Part shown: positions 9,034-17,977 of the stretch, piece by piece
Numbering within the stretch: the first letter of the stretch is position 1
Layout of the letters: the number at the start of each line of letters is the position of its first letter
DNA from: Alteromonas mediterranea DE
GTDB taxonomy: Bacteria; Pseudomonadota; Gammaproteobacteria; Enterobacterales; Alteromonadaceae
DNA: 64,000 nucleotides
Reading direction: 5' to 3'
NCBI RefSeq assembly: GCF_000020585.3
Contig: NC_011138.3
Span: forward strand, 1,297,791-1,361,790
Position numbers and translations under genes: made by a program
The notes under the pieces: generated by a model
What the model was told of the DNA's origin: nothing
What the model saw: only the letters and a program-made list of their open reading frames with translations
Databases searched by the model: none

Positions 9034-9471
9034 ATGCTTTCCAACATCATTCGTTTTGCGAAAAACATCGTCGCGTCGTTACTGGCAATCTTTGTGTGCT
9101 TTGGCGTGCTCGACTTCATGTGGCTTGGCGTTATTGCGGATGGCTGGTATCAAAGTGAAATGGAACCGCTGCTTAGAAGCCAGTTCATCACGTGGCCTTG
9201 GGTAGTGTTTTACTTAATGTATGGATGCGTGGTGTTTGTACTTGCTGTGGTAGCTAACAGAGACAAATCGCTGCTTTACGCGGGTATTGATGGCGCGCTG
9301 TTAGGGTTGGCCAGTTATGGCGCCTACAATTTAACGGCGTACAGCATAATTGAAGGTTTTACTTTGTTTATCATGTTTATTGATTGGGCGTGGGGCACGT
9401 GCCTAACCAGCGCAAGCGCCATGGCCGGCTGGTTAGGGTTTCAACTGGTTAAGGGAAAGAGTAGCGAATAA
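9034..9471 (+). CDS. DUF2177 family membrane protein
   Basis: A 145-residue protein with four hydrophobic segments. The motif VLDFMWLGVIADGWYQ near residues 21-36, followed by a short polar region and WPWVVFYLMYGCVVFVLAV, is typical of DUF2177, a family of small integral membrane proteins of unknown function found next to varied genes. The ATG at 9034, preceded by AGGGATAGG, is preferred over an in-frame TTG at 9001. The last 23 bp overlap the 3' end of the convergent desaturase gene at 9449-9471, so the two messages are antisense to one another there. Confidence 0.75.
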   Translation: MLSNIIRFAKNIVASLLAIFVCFGVLDFMWLGVIADGWYQSEMEPLLRSQFITWPWVVFYLMYGCVVFVLAVVANRDKSLLYAGIDGALLGLASYGAYNLTAYSIIEGFTLFIMFIDWAWGTCLTSASAMAGWLGFQLVKGKSSE

Positions 9472-10612
9472 TGCGTTTTAACACGCTGGCGTATTGTTTT
9501 AAAAAGCCGCCAGTGTTGTAGTGCATGCCGTGCTGTTTGAATACGGCTTGTACCTTGGGGGCCATTTCTCTGTAGCGTCTTGCTGGGATATCTGGAAACA
9601 GGTGGTGCTCAATTTGAAAGCTTAAATGCCCAGTCAGTACGTGAAACAGGTTACCGCCCTTGATGTTCGATGATCCCAGGGCCTGACGATAGTACCACTG
9701 ACCGCGACTCTCATTTTTGCAATCCTCTTCTTTGAAGGTTTCTACATCGCCAGTGAAATGACCACAGAAGATGATGGTCGACGTCCACAAATTGCGCAGT
9801 AAGTTAGCAATAAGGTTGCCTGCAAATACCCATAAAAATAGGGGGCCAGCTATCAGAGGAAATAGCACATAGTCTTTTACTAATTGACGCGCCCCTTTGC
9901 TGAAAAAGCGTTTCTTAAGTTCATTATGGGTAACTTGGTTCTTACGGTTGTCCTTCTTTTTTCCAAAAAAGACCCGCTCAGCGGCCATTTCGTGGTACGA
10001 CACACCCCACTGAAACAAAACGCTAAGTACGATATAAGTTGCGAACTGCCATAAGTTTTTTACACGCCATCTAAAATCATTAGACAAGCGAAGCAAACCG
10101 TAGCCAAAGTCTCTGTCTTTACCAATAATGTTGGTATAGGTGTGATGCTCGTAATTATGAACGCGATTCCAACTTGCGCCATCGCAGGCAATATCCCACT
10201 CATAGCCTTTTGAATTGATATGTTTATCGTTCATCCAATCGTACTGACCGTGCATCACGTTATGGCCAATTTCCATATTGTCGAGTATTTTAGCCGTCGC
10301 TAGGCTTAATACGCCGGCAACCCAAAGCAGAGGCTGTAAGAAACCCAGCATTAATAATATACGGCCACTCCATTCACAAATACGCTGAATAAAAATGATA
10401 CGTCGAATGTAGGCAGCATCTTCAGCGCCCACTTTCTGTTTAATATCGGCTTTGATTTCATCAAGCTGTGCGGCAAGTATCTCGTAGTTCGGTTTCTTTC
10501 TAGCGCTCGTAGGCTGAGTTGCTAGAGTTTCCTGAGTTTCGTGCATCGGCAAGTTCGCATGCTTGATGGCTTCTTCACGGTGCTGATTGTCTATTGCAAC
10601 GTTAGTGTTCAT
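9449..10612 (-). CDS. Acyl-lipid / acyl-CoA fatty acid desaturase
   Basis: A 387-residue membrane-bound fatty-acid desaturase. The three histidine boxes that bind the di-iron centre are visible: GHNVMH (HxxxH), HNYEHH (HxxHH) and QIEHH (QxxHH), with hydrophobic membrane segments between the first and third. The start is placed at 10612 because that ATG overlaps the upstream reductase stop in an ATGA arrangement, indicating translational coupling; an in-frame ATG 13 codons upstream lies inside the reductase gene. Together with the reductase it makes a two-gene desaturation system of the DesA3/Rv3230c (Mycobacterium) or DesB (Pseudomonas) kind, probably introducing a delta-9 double bond into saturated acyl chains. 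Regio-specificity is inferred, not seen. Confidence 0.88.
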   Translation of the reverse strand: MNTNVAIDNQHREEAIKHANLPMHETQETLATQPTSARKKPNYEILAAQLDEIKADIKQKVGAEDAAYIRRIIFIQRICEWSGRILLMLGFLQPLLWVAGVLSLATAKILDNMEIGHNVMHGQYDWMNDKHINSKGYEWDIACDGASWNRVHNYEHHTYTNIIGKDRDFGYGLLRLSNDFRWRVKNLWQFATYIVLSVLFQWGVSYHEMAAERVFFGKKKDNRKNQVTHNELKKRFFSKGARQLVKDYVLFPLIAGPLFLWVFAGNLIANLLRNLWTSTIIFCGHFTGDVETFKEEDCKNESRGQWYYRQALGSSNIKGGNLFHVLTGHLSFQIEHHLFPDIPARRYREMAPKVQAVFKQHGMHYNTGGFLKQYASVLKRIIRYSFP

Positions 10613-11679
10613 AGTTGAATCTCCACATCGGTAACGGCTTGTGATACACACAACTGAATAAGTTGCTCTGCGCTATCTGAAAGTTCGCCAGTACGGGTAT
10701 CTCTTACCACGCCCCTTTTCTTAACACATTGGCACTGATGACAAATTCCCATTCCACAGCCATAGGTCACAGGTTGTTCTGCTTGTTGAAGCTGCAAAAG
10801 TAGGGTTTGCTGATTGTCGATAGTTAAAGACTGGCCATTGTGAACCAACGAGAAAGTTTCGCTTTCGGTAAGGCTTGTGTGGCTCACCACAGGCAGCGCA
10901 GCGAAATGCTCGCTTGAAACAGGCGCGCTAATCGTCTTTGCATAAGTTTCTACTTGCTCGAACATGGCATGTGGGCCACACACTAACCAGTGTGCATCGG
11001 CAAAGTAAGATAAATGGGCTTCTACATCGCCATCTCTTTGCTTAGTTAAAGTGTCATAGGTGAAGCTTTCACAGCGCTTGCTGAAAGTTGAAAGCTCCTC
11101 AAGCAATACGTGTTCATTGGGCTTTGCAAAATAAAGCAAATGCACCGCTTTTTGATTTACCTGTGCATTGTTAATGGCATCGTCAAGCATGGCAATGAAA
11201 GGGGTAATGCCCGAACCGCCCGCAATCATAAGTAGAGGTTTTTCCGTCTGCGGCCATACAAACTCTCCCATGGGGGCCGAGATATTAACCCATTGATTAG
11301 GCACACAGGTATGAAGGTAAGGTGTTAGCGCGCCTTGGGCTTTTACCTTAGTCACCAAGCGAATCTGCTTGTCTCTTTGGTGGGTATTAGCACCACTTGC
11401 TATAGTAAATACGCGGGTGGTGAGCCTGCCATTAAGCTCTATGGTCAACGCGATATGTTGCCCCGCGGCATGCGTGGGCCACGAACTATCTGGCTCGAGT
11501 ACCACCTCGAGTATATGCGTGTTTAAGTTTTTTACTGTCACAACTCTGGCTCTGAAATATCCATCGCGCCATGCGGGTTTAATTTGCTGCATCAGTACTT
11601 CCCAATAGCCCTTCCAAGAGCCGTGGTGGAATATACGATCAGTAAATTTATCTAGTAATAGTCTCAATGTAGAAATCAC
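10609..11679 (-). CDS. Ferredoxin reductase (flavin + C-terminal 2Fe-2S), desaturase partner
   Basis: A 356-residue electron-transfer protein. After an N-terminal extension there is an FAD domain (RVFTIAS in the place of the RxYS motif), an NAD(P)H-binding domain (MIAGGSGITPFIAML and the CGP motif WLVCGPHAMFE), then a plant-type ferredoxin domain with cysteines in CGMGICHQCQC and a fourth in LIQLCVS. The order FAD-NAD-2Fe-2S matches reductases that feed membrane desaturases. It is the first gene of a coupled pair with the desaturase (ATGA overlap). The GTG at 11679 has an AGG sequence too close for an ideal ribosome-binding site; a TTG 12 bp downstream is an alternative start. Two palindromic operators lie 50-95 bp upstream. 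Confidence 0.85.
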   Translation of the reverse strand: MISTLRLLLDKFTDRIFHHGSWKGYWEVLMQQIKPAWRDGYFRARVVTVKNLNTHILEVVLEPDSSWPTHAAGQHIALTIELNGRLTTRVFTIASGANTHQRDKQIRLVTKVKAQGALTPYLHTCVPNQWVNISAPMGEFVWPQTEKPLLMIAGGSGITPFIAMLDDAINNAQVNQKAVHLLYFAKPNEHVLLEELSTFSKRCESFTYDTLTKQRDGDVEAHLSYFADAHWLVCGPHAMFEQVETYAKTISAPVSSEHFAALPVVSHTSLTESETFSLVHNGQSLTIDNQQTLLLQLQQAEQPVTYGCGMGICHQCQCVKKRGVVRDTRTGELSDSAEQLIQLCVSQAVTDVEIQL

Positions 11680-11730
11680 ACCTATTTATGGTCGGAATAT
11701 CTTTAATACAAAAAATGATCAAAATATTTA

Positions 11731-11748
11731 AGCGTACAGTTGTACGCT
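11731..11748. promoter_or_regulatory. FabR/DesT-like operator 1 (perfect palindrome)
   Basis: AGCGTACAGTTGTACGCT: two perfectly complementary 8-bp arms separated by GT. It matches, by memory of the published sites, the core of E. coli FabR sites at fabA and fabB (GCGTACA..TGTACGC type) and of Pseudomonas DesT sites. TetR-family regulators of this kind sense the saturated/unsaturated acyl balance. Its place upstream of a desaturase operon fits. Confidence 0.75.
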
Positions 11749-11753
11749 GATTC

Positions 11754-11771
11754 AGCGCACAAGTGTAAGCT
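11754..11771. promoter_or_regulatory. FabR/DesT-like operator 2 (imperfect)
   Basis: AGCGCACAAGTGTAAGCT, a second copy whose centre is 23 bp from the first; its arms match at 6 of 8 positions. The right half TGTAAGCT resembles the asymmetric fabB site. Tandem placement suggests cooperative or graded repression. Confidence 0.6.
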
Positions 11772-11986
11772 TAAAATTTTCTGCGTCAAGAGGAGAGGAA
11801 GAAAATTTAGGGTAACGTCGTCGAAATGGGCTAATACTTTTGCGAAAAATGCAAAAGTGATTTGTGGGCGGTGAGAAAGGCTATACGAATTATACGTTTG
11901 CTAAATAGCCGTAAACGTAACAAGGTGAACACTGCTGCGCATAAAGGGGCTCGCCTCCTTTATGCGCTTGAAATATCACAACGCGC
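11772..11986. other. Intergenic region with strong hairpin
   Basis: Between the desaturase operon promoter and the 3' end of a small membrane-protein gene. It holds an 11-bp perfect stem GCGCATAAAGG / CCTTTATGCGC (11937-11947 and 11957-11967) with a 9-nt loop. No T-tract follows on either strand, so it is not a classical intrinsic terminator, although its place just past the stop of the minus-strand gene suggests 3'-end protection or termination. Confidence 0.5.
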
Positions 11987-12205
11987 TTAGAAGTTGCGGT
12001 TTCGAAATAGCCAAGCGGCGATACCACTTCCCGCTATTAGCATTGAAGTGACCAGCCATAGTTTTGAAATAGGTGCGCCGTTGGGGCATTGTAACGACAT
12101 GGTTGCGCCGGCTAAATTTTGACAGTCAACAAGTTGGCCTAATGCCAATACTAAGAGGCCAAGCAGTACTCCGATAACAGCATAAGACAAATTATTTAAC
12201 GACAT
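11987..12205 (-). CDS. Small membrane protein, 72 aa
   Basis: A short protein beginning MSLNNLSYAVIG with two hydrophobic segments (about residues 7-27 and 48-66) separated by a short loop holding two cysteines (VDCQN and LQCPNG), and a basic C-terminus (FRNRNF). The ATG at 12205 is chosen because AGGA stands six bases upstream; an in-frame ATG at 12238 lacks a good site. I do not recognise a family. The two loop cysteines could form a periplasmic disulfide if the loop faces outward. Confidence 0.6.
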   Translation of the reverse strand: MSLNNLSYAVIGVLLGLLVLALGQLVDCQNLAGATMSLQCPNGAPISKLWLVTSMLIAGSGIAAWLFRNRNF

Positions 12206-12540
12206 ACTTTTCCTATTATTTTTCCACTTGTCGTTCATAACGACGGTAAAGTTTGCACTGCACCCTTGAGGAAAGCGAGAATGTGCTAAACCAGTGCACT
12301 ACGTTAAGATGCAACGAAGCGTTAAATGCTTTATAAGTTTATTCTTATGGGCTCTGACCGTTTAACCAATGCGTGTTGTGCGCCACTGAACGGTAAAATT
12401 GTTCACCTCATCGGAAGTGGTCGAAAAATGCACATAGGCTCACGTAAAACAGTGTCGCAATATTTGCGCCAACCCCTATCAAAATTCCTTCAAATTCGGT
12501 ACTATCCGCGGTCTTAAATTTTTAACGAAATAAGCGGACT
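12206..12540. other. Intergenic region upstream of prfB
   Basis: 335 bp between a minus-strand small gene and prfB. It should contain promoters for both. A 63-codon plus-strand ORF at 12326-12517 lacks a ribosome-binding sequence and family resemblance and is not called. No repeat or RNA recognised. Confidence 0.45.
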
Positions 12541-13639
12541 ATGTTTGAAATAAACCCCGTTACGAATGCGATAAAAGATATCCGCGAGCGCACCGACGCG
12601 CTTAGGGGGTATCTTTGACTTTGATGCAAAGTCAGAGCGTTTAGAAGAAGTTAGCCGAGAATTAGAAAGCCCTGATGTTTGGAACGAGCCAGACAGAGCG
12701 CAGGCACTTGGCAAAGAGAAAGTAGCCCTAGAGCAAATCGTTGAAACGATCCATAAACTCGACCAAGGCACAGAAGACGTTGAAGGTCTTGTGGAGTTGG
12801 CGGTAGAGGCTGAAGACGAAGACACCTTCGTTGAGGCCCAAAGTGAACTTGAAGGCTTAATTGAGCAACTAGAAGTGCTTGAGTTTCGCCGTATGTTTTC
12901 TGGCCCGAATGATGAAAACGACTGCTATATTGATATTCAGTCGGGCTCTGGCGGTACAGAGGCGCAAGATTGGGCCAATATGCTGCTACGTATGTATTTG
13001 CGTTGGGGCGAAGCCCATGGCTTTAAAACTGAGCTGATTGAAGTATCAGACGGTGATGTGGCCGGTATAAAAAGTGCGACCCTACGTATTCAGGGGGAGT
13101 ACGCGTTTGGTTGGCTACGCACAGAAACGGGTGTGCACCGTTTGGTTCGTAAGTCACCGTTTGATTCGGGTAACCGCCGTCATACGTCGTTCTCATCGGC
13201 GTTTGTATATCCAGAAATCGACGATGATATTGATATTGATATTAACCCGTCTGATTTGCGTATAGATACTTACCGTGCATCTGGCGCGGGTGGTCAGCAC
13301 GTAAACAGAACGGACTCTGCGGTACGTATTACCCACGAGCCAACGGGCATTGTGGTGCAGTGTCAGAACGATCGCTCGCAGCACAAAAATAAAGATCAGG
13401 CGATGAAGCAGTTGAAAGCCAAACTTTATGAGTTTGAACTGCAAAAACAAAACGCCGAAAAACAAGCGATGGAAGACAGCAAGTCAGATATCGGCTGGGG
13501 AAGTCAGATACGTTCGTATGTATTGGATGACTCTCGCATTAAAGATTTGCGCACCGGCGTGGAAACGCGTAACACTCAAGCCGTGCTAGATGGCGACTTG
13601 GACAAATTTATTGAAGCTAGCCTAAAATCTGGGCTGTAA
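12541..13639 (+). CDS. prfB: Peptide chain release factor 2 (programmed +1 frameshift)
   Basis: RF2, which releases peptides at UGA and UAA. Frame 1 runs from ATG 12541 through 25 codons to an in-frame TGA at 12616-12618; reading resumes in +1 frame at GAC 12617, giving 365 residues, the same length as E. coli RF2. The slip site is the conserved AGGGGGTATCTTTGAC: an internal Shine-Dalgarno-like AGGGGG, then CTT TGA C. Downstream are the stop-recognition tripeptide SPF (in [11 protein letters not shown]) and the catalytic GGQ at residues 250-252. The frameshift makes RF2 autoregulate: scarcity of RF2 favours slippage. lysS follows after 23 bp, as in many Gammaproteobacteria. Confidence 0.98.
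12604..12620 (+). promoter_or_regulatory. prfB programmed +1 frameshift site
   Basis: AGGGGGTATCTTTGAC: internal ribosome-binding-like sequence three bases before the slippery CTT, directly followed by the in-frame TGA and C. Known, conserved autoregulatory recoding signal of RF2. Confidence 0.97.
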
Positions 13640-13662
13640 ACCGAACAACGAAGTGAAAGGTT

Positions 13663-15231
13663 ATGACTGACCAACAAACAGACGATAACAAATTGATTGC
13701 AGAGCGCCGTGCCAAATTGAGCGCTATTCGCGAGCAGTGCCGTGCCAACGGTTTCCCAAACAGCTTCCGTCGTGAAAACTATGCGGATGAGCTGCAAGCT
13801 AAGTTCGGTGAATTCGACAAAGAAACCTTGCAAGAGCAGGGCAACAAGGTAAGCATTGCTGGCCGTATTATGGCAAAGCGTGGTCCTTTCATGTTGCTTC
13901 AAGACATGACAGGCCGTATTCAAGCTTACGCAGACAAAGACACGCAAAAAGCACTTAAAGCAAAATACGGTGCGCTAGATATTGGTGACATCATTGGCGT
14001 AGCGGGCGACCTGCACAAGTCAGGTAAAGGCGACCTTTACGTAAACATGGAGCAATACGAGCTGCTAACAAAAGCACTTCGTCCGTTGCCAGAAAAATTC
14101 CACGGTTTGAGCGACCAGGAAACCAAGTATCGCCAGCGCTATGTTGACTTGATCACAAGCGAACAAACCCGCAAAACCTTTATGATCCGCAGTAAAATTG
14201 TGAATGGTATTCGCAATTACCTGACCGAGCGTGACTACCTAGAAGTAGAAACGCCAATGCTACAGGTTATTCCAGGTGGCGCGACGGCGAAGCCGTTTGT
14301 CACTCACCACAATGCGCTAGATATCGACATGTATCTGCGTATTGCGCCAGAGCTTTACCTTAAGCGTTTGGTTGTTGGTGGCTTTGAGCGTGTGTTCGAA
14401 ATTAACCGAAACTTCCGTAACGAAGGCTTATCAACCCGTCATAACCCTGAGTTTACTATGCTTGAATTCTACCAAGCGTATGCAGACTACAACGACCTGA
14501 TGAACCTTACCGAAGATATGCTGCGCACGTTAGCGGAAGACATTCTTGGTACCAGCATTATCAAGAACACAACGAAAGACGCTGAAGGTAACGTAACGTC
14601 TGAAGTAGAGTATGACTTTGGTAAGCCGTTCGACCGTTTGAGCATGGGCGAGGCGATTCTTAAATACTGGCCTGAAGCTGATGAAGCCGCTATTCGCGAC
14701 CCAGAAGCGAACCTAGATTCGCTTAAAGCGATGGCAAAGCAGCTTCATATCAAAGAGCCTGAAGTTGACGGTATTTGGGGCGCGGGTAAATACCTGTGCG
14801 AAATCTTCGAAGCAACAGCTGAAGAGAAGCTTGAACAACCTACGTTTATCACTGAATACCCTTGGGAAGTATCGCCGCTAGCACGTCGTAATGACAACAA
14901 CCCGTTCATTACCGACCGTTTCGAGTTCTTCGTAGGCGGACGTGAATTAGCCAACGGCTTTAGCGAGCTTAACGACCCAGAAGACCAAGCTGAACGTTTT
15001 GCAAAGCAAGTTGAAGAAAAAGACGCGGGCGATGATGAAGCCATGCACTTTGACGATGACTATATTCGTGCACTTGAGTACGGCTTACCGCCAACAGCGG
15101 GTGAGGGTATTGGTATCGACCGCCTAGCTATGCTATTTACCGATAGCTCAACTATCAAAGACGTTATCTTGTTCCCACATATGAAGCCTCAAGCGCCGAA
15201 AGACGCGCAAGAAGCCGGTGAGCAAGCGTAA
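13663..15231 (+). CDS. lysS: Lysyl-tRNA synthetase, class II
   Basis: A 522-residue class IIb aminoacyl-tRNA synthetase charging tRNA-Lys. An N-terminal OB-fold anticodon-binding domain ([20 protein letters not shown] near residues 62-81) is followed by the catalytic domain with motif 2 ([15 protein letters not shown]) and motif 3 ([12 protein letters not shown]) near the C-terminus. Length and motif order match bacterial LysS. A GAAAGG ribosome-binding sequence precedes the ATG, 23 bp after prfB, and the two are almost certainly one operon. Confidence 0.97.
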   Translation: MTDQQTDDNKLIAERRAKLSAIREQCRANGFPNSFRRENYADELQAKFGEFDKETLQEQGNKVSIAGRIMAKRGPFMLLQDMTGRIQAYADKDTQKALKAKYGALDIGDIIGVAGDLHKSGKGDLYVNMEQYELLTKALRPLPEKFHGLSDQETKYRQRYVDLITSEQTRKTFMIRSKIVNGIRNYLTERDYLEVETPMLQVIPGGATAKPFVTHHNALDIDMYLRIAPELYLKRLVVGGFERVFEINRNFRNEGLSTRHNPEFTMLEFYQAYADYNDLMNLTEDMLRTLAEDILGTSIIKNTTKDAEGNVTSEVEYDFGKPFDRLSMGEAILKYWPEADEAAIRDPEANLDSLKAMAKQLHIKEPEVDGIWGAGKYLCEIFEATAEEKLEQPTFITEYPWEVSPLARRNDNNPFITDRFEFFVGGRELANGFSELNDPEDQAERFAKQVEEKDAGDDEAMHFDDDYIRALEYGLPPTAGEGIGIDRLAMLFTDSSTIKDVILFPHMKPQAPKDAQEAGEQA

Positions 15232-15331
15232 TAGAAAAAAGGAGCCGCGTGGCCAGTTTTTATATAAGTAGGCCAGCTCTTCGTTTAAAGACTAGTGTTC
15301 TAAGCTCAAATGCTTTTAAGCGCTAGCTCTT

Positions 15332-16273
15332 TTACAAGCGAAGCGCCTTAACACGCTCTACCAAAAGGGTGTTCTCGGGAACGGGGATACCCTTTTTCTT
15401 TGCCATTTCCACAATATACCCATTAATGGCGTCTATTTCTGTCGGCCTGCCGTAAAGCACGTCTTGATGCATACTTGAATAGTTTTCGCCGGTTGCTTTA
15501 GCAACGGCTAATACTTTCTCATGCACATCATCTTCGTTGAAATCATACCCATAGGCGTTCGCCACTGAAGTAAACTCATGGCAAATTGCGTGGCGAGTCT
15601 CGGCAAACGCCGCCTCGGCAATGCGTTTGTTTTGCATATTATTTAGCGCCGTTAGTGGGTTGATGACGGCGTTAATCGATAATTTTGTCCAAAGTGAGGT
15701 AAGGATATTTGCTTGATAATGCACAGGCGGCAGTGCACGTTCTAATAGGGCTATTGCGTTGGCCTGTAGTGGATAAGTCAGGGTCAACGCAGACAATGTG
15801 GCTGGTAATCTGCGTGTTGCTTTGGCTAGCCCAATTTGGGTAGCGCCAAGCCCCGTATGCCTGACCTGTATTTTTCCAGACGACGTCGTTTCTTTTAACG
15901 CACCGTGGCTGGTGGTGGCAAGTAGAATGGGGTAGTCATCAGGCAATAATGAGCGTGCAGTTTCAAGCCCGCCCATGCCATTGTGAAGCAATACAATAGT
16001 TGGAGTGTTTTCAAGATAGGGAAGCCACTGCGTAATGGCTTGTTGCAGTTGATATACCTTAAGAGGAAATACCAATACGTCGCTGCTATCTAGCACCGTT
16101 GGTGTGTTAAAAGGCGGCTGAAGCATAGTACTACCGCCATCTTGCCATAAAGCCTCAGTTGGCATCGCGACTATATTTCGCGGGTAGCAGGCATTACCAA
16201 TACCGTTTTTCTGTGCCCCAGCGGCAACCAAGCTTCCAATAGCGCCACCGCCAACAATATGAAGCTTTTTCAC
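15332..16273 (-). CDS. panE: 2-dehydropantoate 2-reductase family (ketopantoate reductase)
   Basis: A 313-residue NADPH-dependent reductase of the ApbA/PanE family, which makes pantoate for pantothenate and CoA. The N-terminal Rossmann loop reads VGGGAIGSLVA; LHNGMGG is the conserved loop near residue 100; SLWTKLSINAVINPLTAL carries the catalytic lysine and the Asn; SSMHQDVLYGRPTEIDAINGYI is the C-terminal signature. It starts with GTG at 16273, two bases after the stop of the RluA-type synthase, so it is the third gene of a coupled run HPt - synthase - panE. A second gene with a PanE role elsewhere in the genome cannot be excluded. Confidence 0.88.
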   Translation of the reverse strand: MKKLHIVGGGAIGSLVAAGAQKNGIGNACYPRNIVAMPTEALWQDGGSTMLQPPFNTPTVLDSSDVLVFPLKVYQLQQAITQWLPYLENTPTIVLLHNGMGGLETARSLLPDDYPILLATTSHGALKETTSSGKIQVRHTGLGATQIGLAKATRRLPATLSALTLTYPLQANAIALLERALPPVHYQANILTSLWTKLSINAVINPLTALNNMQNKRIAEAAFAETRHAICHEFTSVANAYGYDFNEDDVHEKVLAVAKATGENYSSMHQDVLYGRPTEIDAINGYIVEMAKKKGIPVPENTLLVERVKALRL

Positions 16274-16275
16274 GG

Positions 16276-17115
16276 TTAACCTAACACGTTTAATTTATCA
16301 ATAGGGGGAGTTGAAAACCGGGCTGGCAGCGATGGCCAAGGGTAGCTATCTGGCTGTTGAAGAGCGCTATACCAAGCCTGTACTTCTGATTCATTGACCA
16401 CGCGACCGGTATCGAAAGGCGCAGTGATGGTAAGCTCTCCGGCAGATAAAGGCAGGCGCAAGTGCCATGCGTGAAGGTAAAGTCTGTCGGAGGGCGCACC
16501 ACCGTATAGACTGTCGCCTAAAATGGGGGCGCCAATACTTTTTAATGCCACGCGGATTTGGTGTGTTTTGCCTGAATGGGGTTTGACAATAAAGCCTCGT
16601 GTGCCCGGTTTAGCGGCATGGCTGAAGAACTGGGTAATAGCGGGGTTTTCCTGCGACTTTAACAAGATGCGCTGACCGCCACGACGGTTTTTCATATCGC
16701 CGATGATTGCACCTTGTTTCTTCTTAGGCTTGTGTTCACTTAAGGCCAAATAAAATTTACCGATGCGTCGTGAAGAAAACAGCTCGCCAATTTCAGCCGC
16801 TGTTTTTGCATTCTTCGCCAAACACAAGCAGCCCGATGTTCCCGTATCTAACCGGTGGCATAAATGCAGTTCGCTAAGGCTAAGCTGCTTTTTAAGCTGG
16901 GTGACAATACCATCAGTACGCAGCGTATCTTCGCCTTTGCAAGCTGAGCTTTCTTTTTGTGCAGCATTTTTGTCGGTGTCTTCATGCTCGATAGCTAGCG
17001 CGTTATCTTTCGGGTCACCTGACTTGCTGTCTAGGGCGTCGTGCATCGCAACGCCAACAGGCTTATTTACTACAAGTAAGTTTGCGTCTTCAAAAAGAAT
17101 AGGTATGGGTTGCAC
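16276..17115 (-). CDS. RluA-family pseudouridine synthase
   Basis: A 279-residue RNA pseudouridine synthase. ILFEDANLLVVNKPVGVAMHD opens the fold; CHRLDTGTSGCLCLAK holds the catalytic aspartate; PHSGKTHQIRVALKSIGAPILGD is the conserved RNA-contacting motif near the C-terminus. An acidic low-complexity insert (about residues 29-70, with DSKSGDPKDN and EHEDTDKNAA) sits between the first strand and the catalytic motif and is unusual. There is no S4 domain. Whether the target is rRNA or tRNA is not decidable by eye. The GTG start at 17115 shares one base with the stop of the HPt gene (TAGTG), indicating translational coupling. Confidence 0.87.
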   Translation of the reverse strand: MQPIPILFEDANLLVVNKPVGVAMHDALDSKSGDPKDNALAIEHEDTDKNAAQKESSACKGEDTLRTDGIVTQLKKQLSLSELHLCHRLDTGTSGCLCLAKNAKTAAEIGELFSSRRIGKFYLALSEHKPKKKQGAIIGDMKNRRGGQRILLKSQENPAITQFFSHAAKPGTRGFIVKPHSGKTHQIRVALKSIGAPILGDSLYGGAPSDRLYLHAWHLRLPLSAGELTITAPFDTGRVVNESEVQAWYSALQQPDSYPWPSLPARFSTPPIDKLNVLG

Positions 17116-17675
17116 TAGCTATTTTCTAACTCTGAAATGGCTTCTTCGTAGTCAAGTTCGTCAACGGCATCAACAATGGCAGTTCGCTTATCCTCAGGCA
17201 AAGCAAGGGCATCTAACCACTCATCTAGCTTTTCTTCGGCAATAAATTCGCTGGCCTTCAGTGCAGCCATTAATTGTTTACGTGCTTGCTCAGCCACTGC
17301 GCCGTTAGCCGGCGCTGCGACACTAGGCGCAGGTTCTTGTATAAGCGTATCTACTGCAGCAATCGTTTCATTAAGCACAGTAACAAAAGCGGGATATTCA
17401 TCGGCAATTCGTTTATCGTTTCTAAAGGCACTCTCCACTGGCTTACTGGCATTGTGCAGAGCAAACATGCCCAAATTGCCCGTCACGCCCTTTAAGGTGT
17501 GAGTAAGTGAATAGGCTTCATCGAAGTCACCTTTTGCAACATGCGCTTGTATGTCAGCATCAAGAGAACGATATTCATCCGTAAACTTACCCAGTAGCGT
17601 GAACAATAGCTTTTTATTTCCACTGAGTTGTGACATTCCAAAATCAATATCAAGTACTGTTGTTGACTGATCCAT
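17115..17675 (-). CDS. HPt domain phosphotransfer protein
   Basis: A 186-residue protein whose N-terminal ~110 residues form a histidine phosphotransfer (HPt) domain: AYSLTHTLKGVTGNLGM places the phosphorylated His at residue 59 with the usual LKG and G after it. The C-terminal part is alanine/glutamate rich with no recognised catalytic domain. HPt proteins relay phosphate between hybrid histidine kinases and response regulators; the partners are not in this window. An AAGGAAAG ribosome-binding sequence precedes the ATG. Being coupled to an RNA-modification gene and panE is probably a shared-transcript convenience rather than a functional link. Confidence 0.85.
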   Translation of the reverse strand: MDQSTTVLDIDFGMSQLSGNKKLLFTLLGKFTDEYRSLDADIQAHVAKGDFDEAYSLTHTLKGVTGNLGMFALHNASKPVESAFRNDKRIADEYPAFVTVLNETIAAVDTLIQEPAPSVAAPANGAVAEQARKQLMAALKASEFIAEEKLDEWLDALALPEDKRTAIVDAVDELDYEEAISELENS

Positions 17676-17977
17676 GCAACTTTCCTTTTAACCGCTATTT
17701 TCTATTCCAAATGGAAACCATTTATTCGCTCATTCGTACCACTTACCAATATTAAGCGGTGAAAAAACGCATTTGCAAAGAGCTTTTGCGTACAAGTGTA
17801 TTTCAGAAATACATAAATTAATACAATCATAGCAAAGTCCAGAGAAGTAAAGCGTTAAAAAGTCTGGTAATCTTTCAAAATTCGCTAGTTCATTAAGGTC
17901 GGTGACCCTAACATTGGGCTTGAGCAGTTTGTTACTTAGCGAAGGATGAAGGTGTCGTTATTTTAAAAGGAATCATC
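17676..17977. other. Intergenic region with divergent promoters
   Basis: 302 bp, AT-rich, between the minus-strand HPt operon and the plus-strand M16 protease gene. It should hold both promoters. I see no clear operator. AAAAGGAATC before 17978 is the protease ribosome-binding sequence. Confidence 0.5.

Noticed and set aside
12326..12517. 63-codon ORF before prfB
   Set aside because: No ribosome-binding sequence, no family resemblance; more likely the prfB promoter/leader region.
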